Origin: Madurella fahalii
Lineage: Eukaryota; Ascomycota; Sordariomycetes; Sordariales
Length of the DNA stretch: 64,000 bases
Direction: 5' to 3'
Assembly: GCA_029876055.1 (NCBI GenBank)
Contig: CM056876.1
Coordinates: forward strand, 1,488,001 to 1,552,000
Part shown: in pieces, positions 13,501 through 26,464 of the stretch
Position numbering within the stretch: position 1 is the first letter of the stretch
How the letters are laid out: each line of letters opens with the position of its first letter
Program-made: the position numbers and the translations under genes
The notes under the pieces: generated by a model
Told to the model about the DNA's origin: nothing
The model's input: the letters and a program-made list of their open reading frames with translations, nothing else
The model's database searches: none

Positions 13501-16500
13501 GGAATAGGCGGCCCCTGGTTGGTGGGTAACTCCAATCCAGCATGCTGGGACGCTAATCCAGCCAGATCAGGGGCGAGCAGTCAGCAGGCCTCAAACTTGG
13601 CAATTCCCACAGGCGTATGAGAACAGCCACTTGGGTTGCGAACCCACTAGTACTTCTTTTGCACGACCAGCTGTCGTCTCCGTCAAGCGCGCCCGTGTTT
13701 GATGAGATTTTTTTTTTGATACCCGCAATTTCCACAAACAACCACCCGAACACAAGACAGCGCAGTGTTCTCGTCAAGTCCCGAAAGGTTGTCCAGTCTC
13801 GGCAGCCATTATCCAATCAACTCCTGCGTAACGGATGACCCCACGCGCACATGGTCCCCTTCTACGGATCTGCCCCCACGCTCGACACCCTTGTCCATCC
13901 GGGGTCTCTGTAACCACACCTGTCTCGTATGGTGGTTGTCGACCTTCCCGCCGCTCGACTGAGGATCGATAGTGAAGAGAGCGTACACGGATTTGGTTCC
14001 CGAGGGATTTTGTCCCGTACCCGAACCTGCTCTCGGTGACAGTTTTCAGACTGGATTCGGATGTCAAAGGCAGGCTCCTCTCAGGCCCAGGTGGTCGCAC
14101 GTGGGTTTAATGACATCCCCATCGTAGCGCTGCTCACCCCTGAGGCCCGGTAACTCGGATTCATTTCCCAATGCGACTAACGGGCCTCCAATAATTCAGA
14201 AGAAGCAAGAGACATGCACTACCGATTGAGATGCTACCAGTCACTTCTCTGGCCGCAGCCATCATTATCTGATGCCAAAAAAGAAAGCACTGGAAAAATG
14301 TGTAACAAGCTTTCACAAGTGCTAAATAATTTACTGGTACGCAGCGTATCTGTTACGTCCCTGCATTGTAGATCCGCCACTTCCCAAGGATCCAGATTGG
14401 GCCAGCCACGCCAAACTTTACCGGAAGACAGGGCTTCTCTGCCCCGGCGGTGTTAGCTGATGTGAGAAGTGAGAGAGAGAAAAACTAGAGTGATGTTTGA
14501 CTGATCGTCACCAATAAAAGTTTGCGTGCCATTCAGCCGGACCTAGGACGCTTCACGCCTGCATACGGTACCCGGCTACAAAGCCCACACCCGAACAAAC
14601 GGCACTTTAAAAACACTACCGAAGGGTTCAAGCCCATCCAATCATCCATGCACGCCAGCAGTAATGGGATAACCATACACCCAGCAGCAACTGCAAATCT
14701 TCAGCCGTTCACGCACTAAGTCGTCGGGCTGTAAATCATGTTTCGTCCGTTTCTAAATCCAGACTTGCGGCTGTGTGGGAGACTGGCGAACACCTGATCT
14801 CCCGTGTGTTTGGAAACAGCAATCGAAACATTTGTGGCCGAAGAGATGTCGGTCCGTGCAAGGTCATTCCGCCCGGACGTGCGGAGGCGTCACTGCGCCG
14901 CTCACAAACCGCAACCTGGGGCCAATTCTCGAAACTCGTCTCAGGGACCATGATGAGGAGCTTTGTGAAACCCCCACATCAGCCTTTCGCAGGAAGGGGG
15001 ATGGCGTGTGCCAATGCTGCTCACATGTAGGCAGGGGGTAAGACATGCAGCCTCAGAAAAGACAGATTTGATGTCTCGCTCTGGGCACCAGGACGTCGCG
15101 GTCCCTCTGGCACTCGTCATGCTAGCAACTGCAGTCATCGGGTGCATTGCACAGAATGCAGCAAGGGCCGGCTTTCTTCGCACTCTACCTGATGACGTTC
15201 GGATCTGACGAGGAAGATCTTGTGCGACAGAGGGGCATCCTGCCCAGTCTCGCGATGTGCGGTCCTCCCGAGATACTCAAGTGTCAATGAGTGGTGTACG
15301 GATGTCTCGGCTGTGTACGCACCGGGGCGCATCCATCTCCAACATAACCATCCGCCGGAATACCAGCGTCTGATCGAGGGATGCAGCTTCCCGAGAGGGT
15401 AAAACGAAGGGGTATAATCCAGATACCGTATGCTTGGTCTTTTCGGGTGCGATTCGGGTGGCCCGCCGACTGACCTTTATCCGCCTTGCCCCAGTGTCGT
15501 GCACGTAGGTGTTCAGTGTGGACGGGAATGATCCTACTTCCACGAGCCGATGTTGACGACAGGTTGTTCGTCTTGGAGAACACGGAGTGCAAGTGAGACG
15601 AGCGCACCCGTGCGGAGATATTATCTGAGATTGGCGAGGGCCCCATGTGGGGAACCAGGCTGGGGCAACGTTTCGGCCGTCTCACCGAGGAAACGGACTG
15701 TGGTGTACGGGCTGTGTTCCGGTATCCTGACGACACTCCTACTTGTGAATGAACCAAATATTCCGTAGGAAAAGGGCATATCCATATCGAAATTGACATT
15801 ATCGTGGACTGCCGCCGGAATACCGGCCCCGTCCCACGGTGTGTAATTCGGAACCCGTTTGCGAGCTTGTACCAGAGCCGTATAACTACAAAACGCCGGC
15901 CAAGCATCGTCGCTCCCCTTCCGTCTGTGAGCGATGATTGGAGCTCCGTTTGTGCCGCAAAAAGGGAGATTCAACTATTTAGTGTACTTGTTTTCCTATT
16001 TCGGTAGCTCGATCGAAGTATGGCCGAACAACGCGATTCCAACGTAGGCAATGCCCGAAGCAGATCCCTGGACGTTACATTTCTGCACCTCGAACGGCCA
16101 AGCAGCCATCTTTCCAAACGCTCTTCTAACCGAGCGACAACGGCCCGACGCTGTGGGAACTGCAGACAGGCGAGGGAATGTTTCCAATCGCCTAGGCGAG
16201 TGCGGTTGACGTGACAACTTCTAGGTCCCCCGTGAATATACGTAGTCACCACCCAGGGACAAGGCAGAGACGGATATAACTGCCCCGTTGAATCAAAGCC
16301 TTTACACATCCAAGCATTTGCGGATTGCAACGTACACATTGCGACCGTTTCTCCTTCAACCCCAAATGGAATTAAATTATGTATGTACAGATCCCGCGGT
16401 TCCGTCCCGACGGTTATTCTGGCCCCCGGCCTCACATTACATCGCAGCTGTCAAAACCAAAATGGACGAGAATTTAACCGGCACGTGAAGTTCCTGGCAG

Positions 16501-19500
16501 ATTTTAGGTTTCTAGAATATTGCGGGACCGTACCACCTCATCCGCCCTGGGTGTAATTTTCGCACTCGGCCCAGCAAGCTCCTTGCTCCTTACCTCCTCT
16601 GCAGCGACGGGCCGACTGCCTAGTGCAATGCTCCATTCATTCATCAGTTACCAGGGCTTCTTCCCTCCTGGTCCAGCAGGGTTTGCAAAGTTGTAAGCTT
16701 GGCAAGCTTGCGACCTTCTTCATTTCTTTTTCTTTTTCTTTCCCTTTTATTTAAAAATTTCTATTTCTTGCACATTTTACACGTTTTCCCATGTCTGGAT
16801 ATTTTGTAAACGCTGTTGTGGGTTCCAATGACAGTGGTCGGGCATCGGCTGCCCCACACTCACGTCCACATGCACCCGACCTAACGTACGCATGAAATCC
16901 AGGGTCCAACGTTTAACCGGGATCTGAGATGTGGCTGGTACATCGCTGTTGGATGGCGTTCGGGTGACGGATGTGGCGCACACGCACTCAATCCCAGTCC
17001 AATCACATGAACAGTAATCTGCGAGATACAATGCGGATTGCATGATGTCCGTCATAAGCGTCTCGATACGCATTCCATTGCTTAATAGCGTCGTCAAGAC
17101 CGTGATAATGATCAGATTTGGCCCGCCATTCGTTTTTTGCTTTTCCCATGCTTCCGTGGCCGCTGCAGCCGTCTGTTCATCTGCCGAAGCAGCTGTCCCT
17201 GTTCGTTACGGCACCCCGAGTCCCCTCAGCCTCCTCTCCGCCGTGGGACTCCGTAGCCTTGTGATCGATTCAATTTGGCAAGAAAGCCTAGGAAAGATGA
17301 ATCGATCATCGTCGATTGTTCCACCTCACCGTCTAGTGCCAAGTTATCCAGCGGACTCTGCAAAGCGCGGCGCGGTACGGCGCGTCGCGTCTCGGACGTC
17401 TCGCGCAACATCCAGGCGCTCATCTCCGTCAAGATGCTCTGTTGACGGCTACTCAAATCCGGTTCTAGACATGAGTATCTATGATCTAATTTCCCCCTCT
17501 CAACCAGCAAAATATGCATTCGAGAGAATCCGCATCCGACAGGAGCCGAGACTGACGGTATTGACTAAAGCCTGAGAATGGATCCTGAGCCCCGCCCGTC
17601 ACCGGACAATCCCGGCCTCGCGAAAAGACGAGCACGCGGTCGATGTTCGGCTGATGAGAAGAGAGGGGCCTCGTCCGTCTGATGGTGAGAGGAGGCGCTC
17701 TCCATGCAGTTTTGAGGGGAAAAGATGTCACGTTCGATGACGTGTTCGTCTGTTCAGCCCTTCCATCAGGGACTCCTCTGCCCACGAGCTCGGCATGGAT
17801 GACCCAAGAGTTCTGGAGTAGCCACACCGCGGCGGAACCTACGATGGGGAGTATAGATAAAATCGATAAAATCGACAATCATTTCCAGATATTCTTTTAT
17901 CTTCCTGCCGTGGCATCCAACCCCCCAAAATGATACTACCGTTATATTTATCTCATTCCGGGGTTGCCACGGGGCAATGGATAGTTGAGATCCGTAGCCT
18001 TGGCACGCGGTTGCATCGCAACCGTAACATTCGCAGTGGTAGCATTGCCCTGAGTCAATCGCCCAGTCAAGATGGAACGCTGACAGGCGGGTCGTAAACC
18101 GTCCTCTCAATTGTTAGCCCGGACCCCGATCGAGTGTCGAGTCGATCGACCGTTTCGAATTGAGCCACAAGAGCGAAACCCAAATTGGGGCTATGTGCAT
18201 CTTCAGCTCCGCTCCCGAGTCTCAGCCCGCATAAACGGTCCGCCAATGCGGCGCCGTTGTGGCCGTTTTCTTGGTCGGCACTCAGCAGAATAGCCGATGC
18301 AGATGAAATCATTAATCACGAGTCTATTCTCAGCCCTGTACGCCTCTCTGCACCCGAAAATACCACACGATACCATCGAATAATCGATATCCATGAGTAC
18401 TTACCCTGCCATGTCTCACCGCTACCCATCCAGCCGGTCTGCCTCGCCCTGACGCCGCTCGCGAGACATGTACGGGATACGGGGATGGATACATCCCGTA
18501 CTTGCCACACTTGTCGGGGAGACCTTCTGGATGAAGAAGAAGGGACCGGCTGATCTCACCACCGGGCAGCGGGGTCACAACCAGGAAGCGAGAGATTCAG
18601 GGTCCAAGACCACGAAATAAGTCCCAAGAGGGTGTGCCCGTTGAGACATTCGGACCCTGCGCTGGTGCGCTGGTCGCTCCAGCGGCTGCCGCGTGTAAAG
18701 TGAACTTGTCGAGATGGTCAGTCGGTCCACAGCTAGCCGGATGCCTAGTCCATGACCTCGGGTATCGATCACGGGATTTTAATTTTCTTTCTCTCTCCCA
18801 TTTCCCCAGATTCTCGGCTGCAGATCACGTTTGGTACGGGAACTGGGGGGAACGCGGGGCGAGTGGCAATGCCTTTGCCGCTGCCGCGCCCGATAGGCGG
18901 TCATGTGCACACTTTTCTTGCATTGATTGCCCGAGTTTCGCAGCAGCTGTTCGCGACGGAATGCTGTTCGAGAACTTTACCGGCCAGTGCCTGATGGGGA
19001 AGCTGGGAAACTCGGATCCCGCGCCCGGTCGGCGGTGGTTTGTCTGTTGCAGTGTTGCCGCCGAGGGGGCGTTCGTCAAGTGACTGCGTTGGCCCATTGT
19101 TCTGGCCATGGCTGGCCGGCCTCATCCAGCCTGGTCGCACATGTCGATGCCAGCCATCGTCGAACAATGCAACAATGGGCGGCGGCGCATTCCATTCGCG
19201 TGTCTCGCGTGCGTCAGCAGCGGCAGAACCTCTTTGCGTCCCCGGAGGGGACTGCTGGCGTACCACACCGTCTAGCAAGTCGGCATGTACACAAAAAGAA
19301 TTGCTTCGGAAATGTGCTGTACCAAGCAACGGAGCAGTCGTGTAGGCTCTCGGGAATGCTGGTGAGAATTCCGCAAGCCAGAAGTTCCTTTGCCAAAGCT
19401 CGGTCTCAATACCACGTGGCGTCATATTGAACCGGAAGGACGGGAGTTTACGGTCGGTTTCGCGGACGAGAAAAGCAGACGGTGCTGCAAGCCGATGGCC

Positions 19501-22193
19501 CGGCAATGTCCATTTCGAGATATCCCCTTGTCGGTCGGTGATTTCCCTCCCGCCGAGGTGAAGTTGCTGCCGCTTGACTGTCCCACTGCCGTGCGCAAAG
19601 TACCTGTGAATTGGATTCGATGTATCCTGCTCGGACGTGGTGTTCGTTGATTTCCACGGCTCGGAAACTGGGGAAGTTGGCCAAATTTCCAGCGTCTCCT
19701 CTCCCTTGGTTGGTGTGCGAGGTGGGGCATCAGCCACCCACCACAACCTCATCCAAAGCCCTCCTCATGGAGTTGACACCGCAACATCGAAAGTTCCTTT
19801 CTCAAATTTTCTTGTCAAGACCCAAATGCCGACACAAAAAGCCTGGGTGAACACAGAAACGGGGCCGGCTCTTGCGTGTCACGACTGCGGATCAGTGGGA
19901 CTCCCGTTTGACCACCGGATAAGCACCGCAGTCGAAGCACATCTCTTCCACGCTTGCTCATATCGTGGACTCGGACCTGACCAACACCAAGCAGAGCCAT
20001 CCCGCGATGTCCGGCATGGGCGATTGGGGGCCGTCGCGGGCTTTTCCGATGCGTCTTCGGTTGCTGCAAGTAATCGCGTCACTGGGCCTGCAGGATCGTT
20101 GTCTCGGCCGATCAGGCCATGCTTTCCGCAGACTCAAGACATTGATCCCACACGCGGCGAAGCAAAGCCTTCGTGTGCGGCGCAACACCACTTCGCCAAT
20201 CCTACGATCTATTGCCTCCACCTCACGCGAATCACGGCCATTGATTTGGGCCCGAATCGCTGAGAGCACATTGACATCCCGGAACGGTGGTCACTGGGTT
20301 TGAGTTTGGCTGCCCAGCCATCGGTTTGCGTCTCCTTTGCATACTCCTATGCACCTGTCCGGTGGGCCTAATTAAGCCAGTGTGCGCATCTTGTGTAAGC
20401 CGCTGACAATCCATCATCTGGCCGCTGTCTGGCCGGCTAGTCTACGCCGAGCTGACCCAGCACCTGGCGTCTATACGACGTCGATGTTGCTATTTGGCCC
20501 CTGATACGCCGGAGCGAGTTCGAGGCATCAGTGGTGCAACCATCCAGAATCCAATACCACGGGCGAACGAGATTGGCGTCACGAGCCTTTCGGCACAGTT
20601 CTCGACACCGCCTCAACGAACTTGCCCAACAATGACGCTTCACTTCTGGTATTCACTCGCTCGTGCTTACGCAGTCGTCTAGTTCCCGCAACTCGAGGCC
20701 AAATTACGGTAACACCAATCCGGCTACCCACGGCCATGGAGACTGGAAGTGAAACCTTGAATCTACCTAATACGGCAGCATCGATAACCCCCGGCTGTAC
20801 TAGATAGAGCCAAACAGCGGTCTTCCAAGGCCGTTGGCTGGAGGTTGTGTCGCACCACGCCAACTCGGTCAATGGGGTTCTTGAGAGTTGCTCCTGCTTG
20901 TCTCATGGTTCACCACTTAGTAGGCCAGATCGCTGCCTCGGACTAGTTGGTTGTCCACCCCTGGGCAAGCGCGTGGGGGTTTGGACGTTGGGAGTCCGGT
21001 CATCGGGAATCAGCTTGACGCATATCGTCACCACCAGCCACTAAGCATAGTCTACCGGCATGGTTCCCGCTGCGTCACCCCTTTTTCCAACCCCCTTTAT
21101 TGGGTCTGTCGGCTCCCAAGCTCTGTTCGGTTTTCTCGATTCCTAATCTTAAAAATTGGTAGATGCCAAGTCACTTCGGTCATTTAAATGACCGACACAC
21201 GCACGACATATTGCTGATCTCAGAACTTAGTTTCGGCACCCAGGCTCACATCATTCCATCGTTCCGGGGACGTCCCGGCCACTAGACTAATGCCTCGGAC
21301 CGTTCCTTGAGTATCCGGCTATCGATTTTGATTTGTGAGTTATCAGGTGGTGGTCAGACTAACAACCTCATTCCGTCAGCGTCCGGGTTACACGGGCTCA
21401 GGGATGAACACTCCAATAGGGTCCATCCCGGAGAAGGCGGGTGAGCATTCGGTGAGCCTTCGCCGCACCTCTGCGTGCGAAAAAGCAGCCAATGACATCG
21501 TGGATGACACCGCAAATCTGAGACCTAGTTGGGAGCATTGGAGTTACCAAGTTGAGACGCTGTCGAGCATCCAGCCCTATAGCAAAGTCAAGAGGGTTGC
21601 AGCTTACCGACCAACTGGTTGGTGACCAAAGTGCCGTGCTGCCACGCAGGTATCAGTTCAAACTGCCGAGTGACCACAAGGTATTCTCTTCTACGAGAAT
21701 TTACTGATTTTACCTGGATTATTTTCTGTCGCCCTCGTCTCATTTTCCCTCCCGGCCCGAGCGTAATGGGCCTCACCACAAGTCCGTTGGTGCGCCGGCC
21801 GTGGCCTACGCATGTCAAAAGATTGGCTGAGAATGTTCGTCCTTATTCACACTAACACATCTGTATCATTAGCTTGTGTTGCCTCCGCTTTCAGGGTCTT
21901 CTTGACCGCCTGTTCTGGCCTGCCCACATGGAGTTTCCAGGTGCATCTCTGCAGGCTGAGGCGCACCCTTCTCCGCGCAGGCTAAATTCGCCGGATAAAG
22001 TGACTGGAAGAGCAGCCGACTCGCTGCGCACCTGACAGGGAGAGAAAAAGAGAGTCCAGCTGGCCATTTTAGCCGGCAGACGGCAGGCGAAGGAGACCGG
22101 GACTACGGGAGGTGGGCGCAAGGCCCCATGCTCAGACCCCAGATGCCGGGCACGCAATTTAGCGGGCCGCCACTGGCAGTCCTTGGGGCGTAT

Positions 22194-22220
22194 CCTGTCC
22201 TGTCCTGTCATGTCATGTCC
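22194..22220. repeat. Short tandem repeat, CCTGT/CATGT units
   Basis: About five imperfect 5-base units (TGTCC/TGTCA) in tandem within non-coding sequence. Confidence 0.7.
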
Positions 22221-23305
22221 AGTTGTCAGATTCCGATCGCGTTCCACTTCGGACCTCCTGGACAGCGCGTCTGAACGCGCCTCTTCCTTCGCCGAGTTGA
22301 GAAAACAGAGGGAGCACAGCAGTCTATCTTGCCCTGTGACGGCACTTGGAGGGGAGTATTGCCAGCCAGCTCTCCCGTAGGCGGCGCCACACGGATATTA
22401 TTCATGCTCCGAATTCAGGGCCAGCACTTCTGTTCTTGGCTTTGTCCTCAAGTCGCAGAGAGATGAGCCCTTTCGTGTCTTAGCGGCATCGGAGCGATCC
22501 CAGAGACGGCGCGTCTTCGGGAGCGGTTTTTCCTAAGACGGCCTCGAGAATGCGCTCTCACCAGCCAGACAAACAGCCCCGGTCTCGGCATCACTGGTCG
22601 CGAGCTGGCCCCGGTCCCCCTCCAACCCCGGAACGCGGGGGCCGTGAGGCGGGGAAGGCAGGGGTCCGGGCGGCGGAACCGTCGCCTGCCAACCCTCAGT
22701 AGCATGAACCGATCGTTGTACCCATGGTTAGCCTCGTGCTCTCATCTCCCGCTCGCGATAAAACCCAATCACAGCGCTGCAACCGAACCATCCAGGCAAC
22801 CAAGCATGGCGCGCCGCCCACTCCGGTCCTCCCCGCCCGTAGTGGCGATGTGATGAGAAAACCCTTGCTTGAGCCCCGGGAAGAGTCAAGCTGGGAACAG
22901 CCCGCTGTGGAGGGGCGGGCCACGAACTGCCCGGTTCCGCAGGGAAACGACTCGTACACGTACCTCCTCTCTCGCTTTGCCATCTCTCCGCGCGCACCAG
23001 TGTATCTCGTTGCGAACTATGGGCATAGCAAAGAAATCACTAAGATACGCTAGCGCTAAGAGGCCAGGGCACTCGCGCTGTGTTACACGCCCGCCTCAAG
23101 AACGCTAGGCGCGCAACCCCCACTTCCTCTCTCCTCAAGCGCTGCGGGGGGTGGGTTGTATGTGCAAGGCGTGGCATGTGGCATGGTTCGATTGCTCCTC
23201 TCGACAGCCTCTTCCGTTTTAGGCAGCTAGCCGCCTGGGGAGGGCCTCCACGTGAGGTGTGGGAGGCCGTTTTTGGGAAATGATGAAACAATTCCAGGCC
23301 TTTTC

Positions 23306-23333
23306 TTTTTTTTGGGGGGGGGGGGGGGGGGGG
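23306..23333. repeat. Homopolymer pair T8-G20
   Basis: Eight T are followed directly by 20 G, the same T-then-G orientation as the pair at 707-742. It is a G-quadruplex candidate in non-coding sequence. Confidence 0.9.
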
Positions 23334-24948
23334 TGTTCAAGGTACTGTACCTGGCCACAAGACCTCACCCACTAACCACGAACGAACACCGGGCTACGTG
23401 CCGCGCCCTAGCCGCGCCTCCTCCCTGCCGCTTCCTCTCCATCAGCATGCCTGCCACGCTCTATTTTCCGGGGGGAACCGTCTGCTGATCTGTGGCTGAA
23501 GATGAGGTGTCCGAGGAGTGGGCAACGAAGCTCGGCACTTGGGAGACAGCCTGCTCCTCCTCGAACTTTGGGGTATATGGAATTGCCGTGGTAAGCGACT
23601 AGGAGGCGTTGACTCGTACCGCGTACAGAGAGGTGCATGCATTGTTCGGTCAGCCCGTCACCTGCCACTGGTAACGTAACCGGACAATCGGGTCGGTGGA
23701 CCGGCCGCCCGCTCTCAGTGAGACGTTGGCAATACGTAGGAGGCCCCGAGGTCGATCAGCCGGTTCCTGTTGCATCTCATGGAGGACCCTGAAAAGGGGG
23801 CCGAGAGCCAGTTGTGAGGCGGCGGCCGGTGAGTTCTGATGGTTACGGCGGGTGGTGGCGGGGCCCGTCACTAAGTTCATCACGAGATGCGATCTGAAAC
23901 AGTAGAGACGGGAGGGTGTCAGTTCGAGCTGGGTCTGATGGTGCTGCGCCGTCCCAATCCACGCCTTTGTGCGAGGCAGCACACGCTCGCACACGTTTTC
24001 TTAGTAAGCGGCTGTTATTACGATAGACAACCGCAACCAGTCCAGCGTGACCTAACTCCTTTTCCAGACTGCTTGTATCTAAGGGTTCTGGCTTCGGTGC
24101 GTGTCTCACCTTAAATTGAACTACTACCACCATACCAACTCACCGGCTGATTGTTGGGGGCTTTGTCAGCCTTCGGTCCCGAATACGGGGGCGAACTGTC
24201 TCGCTGTTGGTTGAGTCCAGGCCGTGATGAGCTCGCGAAGTCGGGGGCGACGATCCCCTGTCGTGTCTGCGTTTGTTTCTGGCCACAAGGCTTCAGTGGG
24301 TTGAGCTCCAGACAAGGAAGAGGTAGTAATCGGCTCAGGAGAACACGGCAATGTGGTGACAACTCGCCTCATACACTAATAACTGAATTCAGTTTGCCTC
24401 CTGTGAGTTGATGTGTTTTTTTTTTCCAGGGGCAAGGATACGAGTTTTCCATTGTAGACGAGGACGTGAAGGTTGAGAAAAGATAAAAACATCTCACAAA
24501 ATCCCTGAGCTTTATAGAAGTCGGTATATTAGTAGGCCCTGCGGTCCTGACCTGACGTGTGAGGTGATAATAATGTTTACTTTGGAGCGGTGGTAACACT
24601 AGCAACACACACGGAGCCTCATAGCAACACTAGACCGTAACGCTGTAGAAGATTAGGATGCTGTATCCCAGCCTGTGTCCTATACAAATAGATCCGTTTT
24701 ACCAAACGAAAAAGGGGGTTTGGGGGGGAAGGGCTAACCCATCCAAATCCATCACGGACTCTCCAATGCGCGGAATTCCACTCCTATCCTCGACCTCACA
24801 GCAACACCAACATCAACAGGAAACAGCCAAACGTAATATTACCCAAAACTCCCCCCCAGACTCTCATACCCATACTCATCCCCTCTACCGCAACTAAACA
24901 GGCCCTCGCGCCGGCCGCCAACCCCGAGCTAACAACCCCCTCCCTAAC

Positions 24949-25176
24949 TCACCCCGGCTCATCAGAAAGAGTATCAAATGCTCTGCCAATCAATCCCCTA
25001 TTCCTCTCATCAACTCGTAAATCAGTCCATCGGCTCGTGCTGAAGCGCCGCCTCAACGGCGGGGGTGCGGAGCGATGTTGTTGATAGGGATACGGTGTCG
25101 AGGATGTGGATGCATAGGAGGTTGGCGGGGAGCGGGCGAGTGCGGACGGGATCCGGGAGGAGATGTTGATGTTCAT
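24949..25176 (-). CDS. Weak candidate small ORF
   Basis: On the minus strand a frame from the ATG at 25176-25174 runs 75 codons to a TGA. Its end (RRRFSTSRWTDLRVDERNRG then a short acidic tail) reads more like protein than neighbouring random frames. The frame is open upstream, and an ATG at about 25308 in another frame (MAPQENRWLDQTQPTNH) could belong to it if there is an intron or frameshift. No family is recognised. It may be a remnant or chance. Confidence 0.22.
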   Translation of the reverse strand: MNINISSRIPSALARSPPTSYASTSSTPYPYQQHRSAPPPLRRRFSTSRWTDLRVDERNRGLIGRAFDTLSDEPG

Positions 25177-25855
25177 GTTGACGTTGTCACCGTCGTTGCT
25201 GCTTTGCAGAAATTTTGGCTGCCGATTGCTGTCGCGTGAGGAATGGTGATATTTCGAAGTGATTGGTGGGTTGTGTTTGATCAAGCCAACGGTTCTCCTG
25301 AGGAGCCATTATTGGACGTTCTGGAGCTGGCGTGTATATTATGATTTGTATTCTTCTTCTTCCTACGCCGTTTTCCCCTAAACTGGTGTGCCGGTCCTTC
25401 TACCACTAAATACATCGAGAAGCATACCGTATAGGCCGGTTGAAACACCTATATCAACAAACCATAGGAAACAACCATAGTAGAAGCCAGTAAGTTGCAA
25501 AACAAAAGAACGTCGAAAAAGACTCTGAAGACTCTTAGTCTTCGACTTCAGTTTCGTCCGCCCAGCCAGCGTCTATAATAGGACGCTTTGCGATACCAAA
25601 ATGCCATTTTGCTTTGAGGGAAACGGATGGCGTCTCCAAGGCGGAGTTTCCAGTCCGGACATATCAGTTCAAAACGTTGAAGTCAGTCGATTCTAAGAGT
25701 GGTGCAGGCTAGATAATAGTATAAGGTTGACTCTCTCGCAGGTTTCCGCATTGTACCTGACCCCTGGAACGTCACTACCCACAGACCAAGATCCGCCCGC
25801 GATGAGTTCAGTATCAGACACCACTGGCACCGTGTATATGACCGGGTAGCTGACC

Positions 25856-26464
25856 ATGCTCACGAAATTGTTGGCCCCTGGCCTTCCCAGCCAAGCGCAT
25901 TTGGGATATTGTTTGCACACAGCTTGCATTGCCGTTGCCACGACAGTAGCGGATCGAGACCGCCAGGGGAGATCTGTACCTGTAACGGATGAATTGCGAG
26001 GGACGGATTCCGTGCAATACAAATGGAACGATGGGATAATTGGGGCAACCAGAATCACTACGCCTACTGGAGGAGGGAGAATTGGTAAGAACGGGCATGA
26101 TTGCATCGTGGCGCTTGAGAACGCGCATACCATTGCCGTCAATTCCTACGGATTGCTGGACGTCCTGTCCCGCGCTGTCATGGCAGGTGCCCATAGCTCG
26201 AGTTCATCAAAAGATCACCTTTGTGAGGAAGGGCTGCCACTTACGACGTTGAGAGACAACTCAACAGTCACGATGCCACCTGCGAATTATTCGCCTCATG
26301 GCGATCGACAATGTATGCAGGACATGCCATATGCCCATCTGGAAAAAGCATTTCGGATACATCTGGAAGTCAGAAATCCCATGTATCATGTTCAACTGCA
26401 ACCCAGATTGACCCGACTTGCAGCTACGGCCACGCCACGTAGCTCACCATCCTCTAACAGATAG
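25856..26464 (+). pseudogene. Possible decayed kexin-like S8 peptidase fragment
   Basis: A 202-codon frame contains, in order, pieces that recall the catalytic domain of fungal kexin (Kex2-type proprotein convertase). GGGRIGKNGHDC and NAHTIAVNSYGLLDV resemble the region around the oxyanion Asn and the segment after it. SRAVMAGAHSSSSSKDHL resembles the following strand-turn. An HG pair is followed by AFRIHLEVRNPMYHVQLQ, which resembles the helix after the catalytic Ser. The catalytic GTSAAAP-type segment itself is not preserved, and the starting Met lies in the middle of the fold, so a working enzyme is unlikely. The similarity is from memory and weak at every step; only its collinearity is suggestive. 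If wrong, this is a random ORF. Confidence 0.3.

Noticed and set aside
14620..14645. GGGTTCAAGCCC, resembling a tRNA B box
   Set aside because: Flanking bases do not form a T-stem and no A box or acceptor stem fits.
15284..15974. Overlapping minus-strand ORFs with phrases such as AGIPAAVHDNVNFDMD
   Set aside because: Some stretches look protein-like, but I could not link them to any family or build a spliced model; too weak to call.
18901..19752. 283-codon minus-strand ORF
   Set aside because: Composition is random-like, it has no domain or motif, and overlapping frames on the other strand are equally long.
19637..20263. 208-codon plus-strand ORF
   Set aside because: No recognisable motif, compositionally random, and overlaps other random frames.
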